From a virus, in IMG/VR virus record IMGVR_UViG_3300022870_000002, positions 1 through 47,936 of that record: DNA of 47,936 nt. One strand, given 5' to 3'. Below, one piece after another: positions 1-7,182 of this stretch. Within the stretch, counting starts at the first letter, position 1, and each line of letters begins with the position of its first letter. Position numbers and translations under genes: made by a program. Below the pieces are notes generated by a model. It did no database searches. It was not told the DNA's origin and saw only the letters and a program-made list of their open reading frames with translations.

Positions 1-1153
1 GGAGCTTGGGGTTCGCCGCCATCGCCAGCGCCATGGACACGCGAAGCTGTTGCGCCCCGGACGCCTGCTCGAACGGCTCGCCGTCGAATGTGACGAGGAG
101 GTCCTCCCCGAACGTCCCGAACGACAGGCCCTTGACCGGCATCTCGGCCTCCGCCAGCGCCTTTTCCCGCAACGCGGCCCTGTCGGCCATCGCCTTGGTG
201 AAGGCCTCGGACTTCGCGCGGAGGTCCTCGAATTCCTTCGAAAGCCGCTCCTTCTCCGCGACACGATCAAGGAGCGCGATGTCGCGGGCCGCCTGTGCAA
301 GCCGCTCGCGGACCTCAGTCGTATCGACGGGCTGCTCCAGTTCGGGGAGCGCCTTGAGCGTGTCGCGAGCTTCGTCCGCCTTCCTTTCCAGCGCATCCGC
401 TTCTTGATCAGCAAGCATCGCCTCGGCGCGGAGCTGCTCTGCTCGACGCCGGCATCCCTCTACCGCATTTTCGGTTGCGACGATTCGGCCCGAGACATCC
501 TCCCGGCGGAGACGCTCGCGCTCAATCGCCGTGTTCTTGTCCGCTGCGCCGGCAAGCTCCGCCTCGATCGCCTCGCGGTCGGGCTTCACCTCAGGCACGA
601 TCCCGGAAACCTCGATAGCGTCGATTCGAGCGCGTAGCGCCTTGCCATCCCGGTTTATGTCGCGCCGCGCCGCCGTGTCCTCCCGGTCTAGCTTGGCGAG
701 GCTGTCGAGGTCGAGGGGAACGCGCTTGCCCTCGACCTCGTGCGTGATTGGCACGAGACGGCGCAACTCGGCGGCCTGCGCCGCAGGCAGCATCCGCGCG
801 AAGGCGAGAGGGTCGAACGCGATCCGGCCGACGAGCGCATCAAGCATCGTCTGGCCCTTGGTGAAGACAGCGCCTTCCGCGTTCTCGACGCGGAGCATAT
901 CCCCTTTGTCGTCGAAGTAGCGCGTAACTTTCACGTCGCCCATGTCGAGCTTGATGATGGCGTATTCCTCGCCCGTGCGGACGGGCTTGATAGGAGCCGC
1001 AGCGGCACCGCCGAGCGCGGCCATGATCGCATCCAAGACGGACGTCTTGCCCTGAGCGTTCTTACCCCGGACCTCGACGAGGTCGCTTCCGGGCGTGATG
1101 TCGACGGCAACGAGGCGCTTGAAGCCCTCGGCCTGTAGGCGAACGATCTTCAT
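1..1153 (-). CDS. SbcC/RecF-like AAA ATPase, N-terminal part (cut by the left window edge)
   Basis: The first 384 residues of a P-loop ATPase of the SMC/RecF/SbcC (AAA_23) type. A Walker A motif, GKNAQGKTS, lies at residues 30-38. A long charged helical (coiled-coil) section follows from about 130 to 320. Near the edge an ABC-signature-like stretch, SGAQQLR, precedes AMAANPKL. The Walker B strand expected next is not in this piece. The ATG at 1153 has an AAGG ribosome site about 8 nt upstream. Relatives act in DNA end processing and phage recombination; here the gene belongs to the leftward recombination operon. The reading frame continues at the right window edge (see 47581-47936), so this gene spans the point where the genome was opened. 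Confidence 0.88.
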   Translation of the reverse strand, partial: MKIVRLQAEGFKRLVAVDITPGSDLVEVRGKNAQGKTSVLDAIMAALGGAAAAPIKPVRTGEEYAIIKLDMGDVKVTRYFDDKGDMLRVENAEGAVFTKGQTMLDALVGRIAFDPLAFARMLPAAQAAELRRLVPITHEVEGKRVPLDLDSLAKLDREDTAARRDINRDGKALRARIDAIEVSGIVPEVKPDREAIEAELAGAADKNTAIERERLRREDVSGRIVATENAVEGCRRRAEQLRAEAMLADQEADALERKADEARDTLKALPELEQPVDTTEVRERLAQAARDIALLDRVAEKERLSKEFEDLRAKSEAFTKAMADRAALREKALAEAEMPVKGLSFGTFGEDLLVTFDGEPFEQASGAQQLRVSMALAMAANPKL

Positions 1154-1178
1154 ATGACAGCCTTTCGAGAGATATGAA

Positions 1179-1382
1179 TTAGAGCGACAGACGAACCACG
1201 CTCGGCGGGTTCGTGTGGTCGATCACGGCGAGGATAATCGGATGGCCGTCATTGGCTTCGAACCGAATCTCGTCGACGCCGACAAGCTTGGTCGGCTCAC
1301 CGGTAGCGCGATCGGTCCCATAAACCGTGATCCCCCACCGGCCCGCGTGGGCCTTCCAATTCGTGATAACCTGAGCGTGCAT
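1179..1382 (-). CDS. Hypothetical protein, 67 aa
   Basis: Small protein starting MHAQVITNWK and ending in a beta-rich stretch (IILAVIDHTNPPSVVRLSL). I do not recognise a family. It sits 25 nt upstream of the ATPase gene in the leftward operon. A longer frame extends upstream to 1493 but would run through the previous gene's stop region, so the ATG at 1382 is preferred. Nothing in the sequence shows function. Confidence 0.6.
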   Translation of the reverse strand: MHAQVITNWKAHAGRWGITVYGTDRATGEPTKLVGVDEIRFEANDGHPIILAVIDHTNPPSVVRLSL

Positions 1383-1452
1383 CGTGATTACTCTGTCTGG
1401 TGTTTGGCAGTAGCGCCAAGCGGGGCCGATCGCACCGGCCCCTAGTCGGGCG

Positions 1453-1671
1453 CTACCCCTCGTTATGGGTGAAGCTCGACGGCCCCCGATCATTCTCCGA
1501 GATGCAGCCCGCGAGGCGTTCGGCCGCGTCCGCGATCCGCTTCACGTCGCCGAGGAAGTCAAACAGCATATCGATACCGTCCGCGATTGCCGCCTCCTGC
1601 TCGAATTTCGTAGGTTCGATCCCGGCGAGAGACGCGGCGATGGCGTGCTTGAGCATGTCTCCCCGCATCAC
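1453..1671 (-). CDS. Hypothetical protein, 72 aa
   Basis: Short acidic, mostly helical protein (MMRGDMLKHAIAASL...). The start is GTG at 1671, whose GTGA overlaps the stop of the preceding gene; an ATG follows as the second codon. The overlap implies translational coupling in the leftward early operon. No family recognised. Confidence 0.6.
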   Translation of the reverse strand: MMRGDMLKHAIAASLAGIEPTKFEQEAAIADGIDMLFDFLGDVKRIADAAERLAGCISENDRGPSSFTHNEG

Positions 1672-1982
1672 TTCACCGCCTCGGCGGTCGTCTTGGCCTT
1701 CGTCTTGGCCGCCTGCTCCTCAAGGACGGCCCCGACGCCAAGCTTGTCGCCCGGCTCGCCCTCGCCCTCGCTCTTGTTGGCGCCCTCGCCCTCGCCCTGC
1801 GATTCGGCCTCGGCCGCCGCGCTGGCCTTCTCCAGCTTGACCCCATCGTCCATGAGGTCCGCCATCCGCTCCGCCGTCACGCTCGTCGCCTGGACGACGT
1901 GATTCCGCGCGGCGGCGGGGGTTGCCGCCTTCACCAAGCGGGGCTTGTCCGACCCCGCAACCTTCAATTCATAGACCGGCAT
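1668..1982 (-). CDS. Hypothetical protein, 104 aa, first gene of the leftward operon
   Basis: The N-terminal half (MPVYELKVAGSDKPRLVKAA) looks like a small folded domain of the kind phages encode near recombination genes. The C-terminal half is low-complexity Gly/Glu/Lys (GEGEGANKSEGEGEPGD), encoded by a local gccctc-type repeat. A strong AGGAGG ribosome site lies 8 nt before the ATG at 1982. This makes it the likely first gene after the divergent promoter region. Confidence 0.65.
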   Translation of the reverse strand: MPVYELKVAGSDKPRLVKAATPAAARNHVVQATSVTAERMADLMDDGVKLEKASAAAEAESQGEGEGANKSEGEGEPGDKLGVGAVLEEQAAKTKAKTTAEAVK

Positions 1983-2092
1983 TCGACCGTCCTCCTAGAT
2001 TTGTGCAATGTCCTTGCAACGACTGCTATGGGGCTAGACGGCGACCCGGTCAATGCCTATCAGTGTCATCGCATTGCACGGAGATTGAATAA
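1983..2092. promoter_or_regulatory. Divergent promoter/operator region between the two genome arms
   Basis: A 110-bp gap separates the leftward operon (start 1982) from the rightward operon (start 2093). It carries a perfect 8-bp inverted pair, GTGCAATG at 2003-2010 and CATTGCAC at 2072-2079, plus a TTGCAA at 2014-2019. I could not pick convincing -35/-10 boxes for either direction. The divergent layout and the inverted boxes suggest an operator region, possibly bound by the HTH protein encoded at 2093. That assignment is inference. Confidence 0.5.
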
Positions 2093-2296
2093 ATGGACAA
2101 GGTTGCGGAGGTGGCTCGCATTGAGCGCGAAGCGGTCGAAGTGAGGCTTATGCCGGCGGACCTTTGCCGGCTCGCACAGGTCAATCCATCGACGTGGTGG
2201 CGGGTCAGGCAGAAGCCGGAAAAGCTCACGCTTAGGGTGCTGGGCAAGCTGGAGGTTGCGATTCGCAACCGCCGCAAGGAGCTGGCGGACGCGTGA
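2093..2296 (+). CDS. Small helix-turn-helix DNA-binding protein, 67 aa
   Basis: The segment LMPADLCRLAQVNPSTWWRVRQ fits a compact helix-turn-helix, and the protein is basic. The ATG at 2093 has GGAG 9 nt upstream. It is the first gene of the rightward operon and sits beside the divergent intergenic region with inverted repeats. It is therefore a good candidate for a regulator of that region. It overlaps the next gene by GTGA. No close family assigned. Confidence 0.7.
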   Translation: MDKVAEVARIEREAVEVRLMPADLCRLAQVNPSTWWRVRQKPEKLTLRVLGKLEVAIRNRRKELADA

Positions 2297-2988
2297 CGCG
2301 GAACAAGCATCAAGGCGACGCCTACGCCGAGGACGAACATGGATGGTATCGCGAGCCGCGAAGCTGCGTCGAGCAGCTGTTCGATGCCGTCGATTTCCGG
2401 GGCGGCCTGATCTATGACCCATGCTGCGGCGTCGGGAATATTCTCGATGTGGCAAAGGACCGCGGTTTCGCGACGATCGGTTCGGACATCGTCCAGCGCG
2501 GCGCGCGTCACCCCTTCACGAGGGGCAATTTCCTCAAGCTCACCCGGTTTCCAAGGCCGATCGATCGCCCTCTCAACATCGTCATGAACCCGCCCTTCAA
2601 CACGCCGCCGGGCTCTGCCCTCGCTATCGCGTTGAAGGCAATCGAGTTCGTCCCGTTCTGGCGATTTGCCATGCTCGTGCCGCTTGAGTTCGTGTGCGGA
2701 CAGGATCGGTATGAGGACCTGTTCTCCAAGCATCCCCCATGGGGAGTGGCGTATTGCTCGCAACGCCCATCCATGCCGCCCGGAACGGAGGTCGAGGCCT
2801 TGGCCCTCTTGGGCAAGGATTTCCGAGGCGGCAAAGCCGATTTCGTATGGATCATTTGGGAGCGCGACTATCGCGGCCCGACCCGATCCATTTGGTTGCG
2901 GCCCGACCGGGTCGCGGCTCCCCTATCCGACCGGCGCATCCGCCGGGGATCGCGTTCGCCGAGCGTCTCGGCCCAAGGAAGGAAATGA
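2293..2988 (+). CDS. DNA adenine N6-methyltransferase (NPPF type)
   Basis: The S-adenosylmethionine motif I (DPCCGVGN, residues 42-49) comes before the catalytic motif IV (NPPF, 99-102). That motif order and NPPF are typical of amino-group N6-adenine methyltransferases. The start is GTG at 2293, overlapping the HTH gene stop as GTGA; the end overlaps the next gene as ATGA. Length is 231 aa, with a basic Arg-rich C-terminal tail of unclear role. Likely function is modification of phage or host DNA, for example to evade restriction. The target sequence cannot be read from this. Confidence 0.85.
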   Translation: MTRNKHQGDAYAEDEHGWYREPRSCVEQLFDAVDFRGGLIYDPCCGVGNILDVAKDRGFATIGSDIVQRGARHPFTRGNFLKLTRFPRPIDRPLNIVMNPPFNTPPGSALAIALKAIEFVPFWRFAMLVPLEFVCGQDRYEDLFSKHPPWGVAYCSQRPSMPPGTEVEALALLGKDFRGGKADFVWIIWERDYRGPTRSIWLRPDRVAAPLSDRRIRRGSRSPSVSAQGRK

Positions 2989-4004
2989 CGATGGCACGAA
3001 CGCCGAAAGGCAAAGCCGCTGCACCCGATCCGATCGCCGCTCTCGCGGTCGGCCTCGCAGCGGATCACAAGGCGGAGAAGGCCAAGGCCGTGGAGAACGG
3101 CGAGGATGCCGACCCTGAGCCGGCGGTCGAGGGAAATGGCGATGCGCCGGAGGGTGCGGAGGCCTCGGCCGCCGATACTTCCAGCTCGGATGCGGTCGCT
3201 GATCCCGTGCCGCCCGCGCCGGGCGAGGACCATGAGGCGGTTTTCAACCGTCGCTTGGACCGCCTGACGACGCTCGTCGAGGAGGCCGAGTTCGAGAGCG
3301 GCACGGCCTTGGGCGACATGGTCGAGACGATGACGGAGCTTTTCAAGCATCGTCCCGCCGTCTGGAGCGCAATGTCCGCCAGCGATCAACGCGACGTCGT
3401 GCGCCACCTCCAAGACGTGTGCAAAAGCATCCTGCGCAAGGTCGTCCTCGTCATCGCCGAGGAGGATAGCCACACGATCCAAGGCACGCTCATGCCGGCA
3501 TTCGCGGTCAAGGGCGAAGCTATCGAGGGCAAGCTCAAGATCGAAGGCGTCAACGACGACGTCATGATCGATGTCTATCGCCTCGCCGGGCATCGTGTCG
3601 TGATCGTGTCGGCCGACGACAAGCGGTTCTCCTCGGCGCGGCGAGAGCCGCAAATTATGCCGGACCAAAACGAGATGCGGTTCGCCGACGATGGCGGCGG
3701 CAAGCCGTCCGCGCCGAGCGAAATTCGCTCCGAACCGCCCAAGCCCCCGGCCGACGACGCGGACCTCGCCGACGAGGAGGGGACGTTCGGCGTCCATGAT
3801 GCCGGGGCGGACGAATGGCTCTCACAGGACCGCGAGAGCTGGACGGACGTGAAGGCCGACGCCGGCAAATGGTCCAACGAAGTCGCGAAGGGACTCGCGA
3901 AAGAGCTGGGCATGGAGGAGGACTCGCTCGACGTGGTCGACCTCGTCGATTTCGGTTCGGCCTTCGCCGAGCCGATCGGCGGCGACGAAGAGGACGGCGA
4001 GTGA
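2985..4004 (+). CDS. Acidic hypothetical protein, 339 aa
   Basis: The protein has an Ala/Glu/Asp-rich disordered N-terminus (to about residue 85). A central folded segment follows (FNRRLDRLTTLVEEAEFESG... to about 235), then a disordered linker and an acidic C-terminal tail ending EEDGE. No family recognised. The start is set by ATGA overlap with the methyltransferase stop and an AAGGAAGG ribosome site at 2976-2982; ATG 2991 is an alternative. The frame is open further upstream, but that part is a shadow of the methyltransferase. Confidence 0.65.
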   Translation: MTMARTPKGKAAAPDPIAALAVGLAADHKAEKAKAVENGEDADPEPAVEGNGDAPEGAEASAADTSSSDAVADPVPPAPGEDHEAVFNRRLDRLTTLVEEAEFESGTALGDMVETMTELFKHRPAVWSAMSASDQRDVVRHLQDVCKSILRKVVLVIAEEDSHTIQGTLMPAFAVKGEAIEGKLKIEGVNDDVMIDVYRLAGHRVVIVSADDKRFSSARREPQIMPDQNEMRFADDGGGKPSAPSEIRSEPPKPPADDADLADEEGTFGVHDAGADEWLSQDRESWTDVKADAGKWSNEVAKGLAKELGMEEDSLDVVDLVDFGSAFAEPIGGDEEDGE

Positions 4005-4270
4005 TGGCGCCGCTTCTCAAGCTCAAGGGCATCGACGGTTCGCCGTGCTGGGTCGACCCGCTTTGTGTCATCATGGTCGCCAAGGGCGTCATCGGTGGGC
4101 ATGGCGGGATCGGCAAAACCTGCACCATGATCGCGACGAACGTCCCCGGCGCTGCTCTCAATGTCGAGGGTAAGCCCGAGGAGGTCGCCGCCGCGATCGA
4201 CAAGGCTCGGGAGGCGTCGGACTATGTCACGTCGACGCTCTCCTCGGCTCTCCCTTCCATCGATATCTGA
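4004..4270 (+). CDS. Hypothetical protein, 88 aa
   Basis: Starts by TGATG overlap with the previous stop. The layout is a beta-strand-rich N-terminus (MAPLLKLKGIDGSPCWVDP) followed by a helix (EEVAAAIDKA). It weakly recalls the small FlbD-like fold. It also contains GGHGGIGKT, which matches a Walker A pattern by eye, but the protein is too short for a P-loop ATPase and has no Walker B. Function unknown. Confidence 0.6.
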   Translation: MAPLLKLKGIDGSPCWVDPLCVIMVAKGVIGGHGGIGKTCTMIATNVPGAALNVEGKPEEVAAAIDKAREASDYVTSTLSSALPSIDI

Positions 4271-4281
4271 CGTCCCCGTGT

Positions 4282-4302
4282 CCCGGCGCCGCGTGCGCCG
4301 GG
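4282..4302 (+). other. Perfect hairpin in the gap before the RusA gene
   Basis: CCCGGCGC and GCGCCGGG form an 8-bp stem with a 5-nt loop (CGCGT). No T-run follows, so it is a weak terminator candidate or a processing/translation-control hairpin. It lies in one of the few true gaps of the rightward early operon. Confidence 0.4.
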
Positions 4303-4329
4303 GCATTGATGACGACAGACGGGGTCAAG

Positions 4330-4812
4330 ATGAAAATCGGGTTCACAATTCCAGGCACGCCACAGGGGAAGGGCCGCCCGCGCTTCGACGGCCGAGGCGC
4401 TTTCGTGCGTGTTCACACGAGCGGCGACGACATCAAGCGGGAGAAGGAAATCCGCCGGATCGCCCGCGAAGTCATCGCCGGCACCCACGAATATGAAGGG
4501 TATCTCCCTACCGTCCTGCCCGTCCGCGTGACGATCGAGGCGACGTTCGAGGTAACGCCGAGCTGGACCAAGAAGCGGAAGGACGAAGCGCTCCAAGGCG
4601 TCTATCACGTCACCAAGCCCGACGCCGACAACATCGCCAAGAGCGTGCTGGACGGCCTCCTCGCCGGGCCGAAATCGAAGCGCGATCCCGACCCCAAGCC
4701 GTGGCTGATCGTCGACGATACACAGGTCGCGGAGCTTCTGGTCCGCAAGCGCTATGGATCGCCAGCCCGAACGGAGGTCGTGGTCGAGACGATCGGGGCG
4801 GGCTTGCTGTGA
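4330..4812 (+). CDS. rusA: RusA-family Holliday junction resolvase
   Basis: The family signatures are clear: an N-terminal strand followed by GTPQGKGRPRF, then KPDADNIAKSVLDGL, then DDTQVAELLVRKRYG. These Asp residues form the metal site in RusA. The protein is 160 aa, slightly longer than Escherichia coli RusA (120 aa). I chose ATG 4330 because it places the first strand (MKIGFTIPG) as in the family; a TTG at 4306 and an ATG at 4309 are in frame upstream. It resolves branched DNA during phage recombination or before packaging. The last codon overlaps the next gene as GTGA. Confidence 0.92.
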   Translation: MKIGFTIPGTPQGKGRPRFDGRGAFVRVHTSGDDIKREKEIRRIAREVIAGTHEYEGYLPTVLPVRVTIEATFEVTPSWTKKRKDEALQGVYHVTKPDADNIAKSVLDGLLAGPKSKRDPDPKPWLIVDDTQVAELLVRKRYGSPARTEVVVETIGAGLL

Positions 4813-5579
4813 TCGCTCGCGAAATCGGCCGCGCTCGCCTTTTCCTCGGCGATGCGCTCGACACGATGGCGACGCTTGAGCCCGGATCGGTCGACGCCGT
4901 CATCTTCGATCCGCCCTATTGCTCGGGGTCTGTAAGCGAAGCGTCGCGCACGTCAGCGAACGGGCAGGGCTTGAGGTCGGAGAACCTGACGAAGTTCGGA
5001 TGGTTCGTCGGCGACAACATGGGGACCGCCGGCCTCGTGTTCCTCTTGAGGTCGATCGCATTCGAGGCGATACGCGTTGTCAACGGCAACGGGTCGATGA
5101 TCGTTTTTTGCGATTGGCGCATGGTGCCGAACCTTGCCCCGGCAATCGAAAGCGCCGGGTGGCGATATCAAAACATGATCGTTTGGGATAAGGGCGCGAT
5201 GGGCCTCGGCGCAGGCTTTCGCGCGCAACATGAAATCGCGCTCCACTTCACGGCTGGAAGCCCGACCTATCACAATAAAGGGACGGGCAACGTCATCAAG
5301 GCGCGGCGCGTCACGGCGGCCGAGCGCGAGCATCAAACGCAAAAGCCGCTCGACATTATGCGGCAGCTCATTGACGTCGTCTGCCCTCCCGGCGGGATCG
5401 TATGTGATCCCTTCATGGGGTCCGGGTCGACCGGCGTTGCAGCCATGCAGATCGATCGAGGCTTCATAGGTATAGAGCGCGACCCCGCGCATATCGAGAC
5501 AGCCGCCCGCCGAATTGCCGAGGCACAATCCGACGTCCAGATTCCGAAAGCCGATCGAGCGCAAGAGTCCATGATATGA
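4809..5579 (+). CDS. DNA methyltransferase, beta class (N4-cytosine or N6-adenine)
   Basis: The catalytic motif DPPY (residues 34-37) comes first. QKP (178-180) and the S-adenosylmethionine motif DPFMGSGSTG (200-209) follow, then GIERD (221-225). This permuted order defines the beta class, which includes CcrM-like and N4-cytosine enzymes. The start is GTG 4809, overlapping the rusA stop; the end overlaps the next gene by ATGA. Length 256 aa is normal for an orphan phage enzyme. No restriction partner is visible, so self-protection or epigenetic control is the likely role. Confidence 0.93.
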   Translation: MIAREIGRARLFLGDALDTMATLEPGSVDAVIFDPPYCSGSVSEASRTSANGQGLRSENLTKFGWFVGDNMGTAGLVFLLRSIAFEAIRVVNGNGSMIVFCDWRMVPNLAPAIESAGWRYQNMIVWDKGAMGLGAGFRAQHEIALHFTAGSPTYHNKGTGNVIKARRVTAAEREHQTQKPLDIMRQLIDVVCPPGGIVCDPFMGSGSTGVAAMQIDRGFIGIERDPAHIETAARRIAEAQSDVQIPKADRAQESMI

Positions 5580-6796
5580 GCGACCTTCCGCCACCACTCA
5601 CGCCCCCGGATTGCGACCTCCGCGACTTCTCCCGGATGATGCTCGATATCACGCGGCTGCGACAATCCAGCTTCGATAGCATTGTCGACGATGCCGCATG
5701 GAGAGCCGGGTTCAATCTTTGGTTCTCGGCGTGGCATAGCGTGCCCGCCGGATCGCTTGAGAACACGGACGCAGCCCTTGCCAAGGCGGCCGGCCTTGGC
5801 CGCGACGTCCGCACATGGGGAGCCGTCAAGGCGGACGCCTTGCGCGGTTTTGTCGAGTGCAGCGACGGGCGTCTCTACCATGACACCGTTTCCGAGTTCG
5901 CGCTTGAGGCATGGATAGAGAAGCTCATTCAGCGCATAAGTTCGGGCGCTGGCAACGCGAAGAGATGGGGCGTAGAGTTCGACGCGAGCGCGATCGAGGA
6001 GGCTCTTTCCCACTCCGCCGCGCTCCTCGCGAACCTCGCGCCTAACTCGAAGTTTCTTTCCCGATTGCGCCGCAAGCGTCCCGGTGGGAAAGCAAAACCA
6101 TCCCACCCGGACCAAGAAGCCCTCCCGTTGGGACCGGAAAACGTCCCGGTGGGATCGCAAGGGACAGGGACAGGGACAGGGACAGGGATAATAGAAAAAC
6201 ACCCCCTACCCCCTCGCGAGCCCGAGGCCCCGATCGACGACGATGATGGTGGGAAACCCGATGACTTGGTCGCCCGCGCCAACCGCTTCGCCCGGCTCGG
6301 GGGCGTGAACCTCAACTCCGCCTATCCCAAGCCGTTCGACCGCGAGCTTGATTTCGTGCGCGCCTGGACCACGGACGCCATCCCCGACGCGCTGATCGAA
6401 GAGACGATCAAGCGGAAGCTGGACCAGCTCAAGGAGGGCGACAGCGTCTCGACGTTCCGGTTCTACGACGGCGCGATCCGGGCCGCCTTCGCACGCAAGC
6501 GGCCCAAGTCGAGCGGACCCATGGAGCAACGCCGCGCCATCCGGGTCAACGACGGCACGGACACGCGCATCCCCGAGATGCGGAAGCGGTTGCGGGAACG
6601 GGTCGGGGCACGATCCTACGACAATTGGCTCGGAACCAACGTCTCGCTCAGGGTCAACGGCTCGGGCCTTGTCCTGACGGCGACGTCCGACTTCATCGCG
6701 AGCCACGTCGAGGCCAACTACGGCGATGTGATCCGGGCCGAGGCCGTATCGCTGTTCGGGATGGACAGCATCGCCTATCGAGCCGAGCCGCAATGA
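5576..6796 (+). CDS. Replication initiator: DUF1376-like N-terminus plus DnaA_N-like C-terminus
   Basis: Residues about 5-120 resemble DUF1376 (YdaU-like), a winged-helix family found in phage replication genes. A Pro/Gly-rich linker (about 150-245) follows, containing GTGTGTGTG. The C-terminal part from about 344 (ARSYDNWLG ... TATSDFIASHVEANYGDVI) resembles the DnaA N-terminal domain, which recruits DnaB helicase in bacteria. The protein is 406 aa and has no ATPase domain. The linker-coding DNA holds four regularly spaced palindromic boxes (6079-6154), much as phage lambda keeps its origin inside gene O. Likely role: bind those boxes and load host helicase. Both flanking junctions are ATGA overlaps. 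Confidence 0.8.
   Translation: MSDLPPPLTPPDCDLRDFSRMMLDITRLRQSSFDSIVDDAAWRAGFNLWFSAWHSVPAGSLENTDAALAKAAGLGRDVRTWGAVKADALRGFVECSDGRLYHDTVSEFALEAWIEKLIQRISSGAGNAKRWGVEFDASAIEEALSHSAALLANLAPNSKFLSRLRRKRPGGKAKPSHPDQEALPLGPENVPVGSQGTGTGTGTGIIEKHPLPPREPEAPIDDDDGGKPDDLVARANRFARLGGVNLNSAYPKPFDRELDFVRAWTTDAIPDALIEETIKRKLDQLKEGDSVSTFRFYDGAIRAAFARKRPKSSGPMEQRRAIRVNDGTDTRIPEMRKRLRERVGARSYDNWLGTNVSLRVNGSGLVLTATSDFIASHVEANYGDVIRAEAVSLFGMDSIAYRAEPQ
6079..6154 (+). repeat. Four iteron-like boxes inside the initiator gene: candidate replication origin
   Basis: The 11-mer TCCCGGTGGGA occurs at 6079-6089 and identically at 6144-6154. A 10/11 copy lies at 6123-6133, and an inverted 10/11 copy at 6101-6111. Start-to-start spacing is 22, 22 and 21 bp, about two helical turns, so all boxes would face one side of the DNA. 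A short A+T-rich patch (about 6186-6200) and a GGGACA repeat follow. The arrangement matches initiator-bound iterons within a replication gene. Function is inferred from layout. Confidence 0.65.
6161..6190 (+). repeat. Hexanucleotide tandem repeat (GGGACA)4 plus GGGATA
   Basis: Four exact GGGACA units at 6161-6184 and one GGGATA at 6185-6190 encode the Gly-Thr run in the linker of the initiator protein. The repeat lies directly after the iteron-like boxes and before a short A+T-rich patch. It may be a slippage-prone spacer or part of the origin. Confidence 0.85.
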
Positions 6797-7182
6797 GCCG
6801 CCCTCCCACCGTCATCGTCGACCGCTTGGGCGCCGCCAACGCGGCCCGCCTGTCGCTCGTGGTGGGTGGGCGTCGTCTCTCCGTGCCGGGACGCCTCGCC
6901 AACGCCGGGAGGCTCAAGGCTCTCCTCGGCCACGACCTCGCCGTCCTCGTCGTCCTCCATTTCGGCGATTCCCGTATCTACGTCCCTCGCGGTGAGCGTT
7001 CCGCCCCCGTCGACGCTAGACGCGTGGCTCGCCTCACAAATCGCGGCTGGAGCGCTTCCCGCATCGCCGAGCATCTCGGATGCTCCGACCGCACCGTACA
7101 CGCCAAACGAGCGGCTCACCCGTCACGCTCGACACATAAGCGAAGTTCAACGACGGGGCATGATGGAGGGCGCGAGCCATGA
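6793..7182 (+). CDS. Mor-like / HTH transcription regulator candidate, 129 aa
   Basis: The segment LVVLHFGDSRIYVPRG, followed by a helix-turn-helix-like region (RVARLTNRGWSASRIAEHLG, then CSDRTVH), recalls the Mor/C regulator family of Mu-like phages. In that family a beta-strand with a YIP-type motif precedes the HTH. The tail is basic. The start overlaps the initiator stop (ATGA) and the end overlaps the next gene (ATGA). It may activate the following packaging and structural genes. A generic HTH protein is the alternative. Confidence 0.55.
   Translation: MSRPPTVIVDRLGAANAARLSLVVGGRRLSVPGRLANAGRLKALLGHDLAVLVVLHFGDSRIYVPRGERSAPVDARRVARLTNRGWSASRIAEHLGCSDRTVHAKRAAHPSRSTHKRSSTTGHDGGREP

Noticed and set aside
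2066-2763. Opposite-strand frames over the HTH and NPPF methyltransferase genes
   Set aside because: Arg/His-rich shadows of clear sense genes.
2739-2984. Upstream extension of the acidic protein gene
   Set aside because: Lies inside the methyltransferase gene in a shadow frame; the ATGA overlap and AAGGAAGG site set the start at 2985.
4085-4145. Walker A-like GGHGGIGKT in the 88-aa protein
   Set aside because: Too short for a P-loop ATPase, no Walker B; a chance match.
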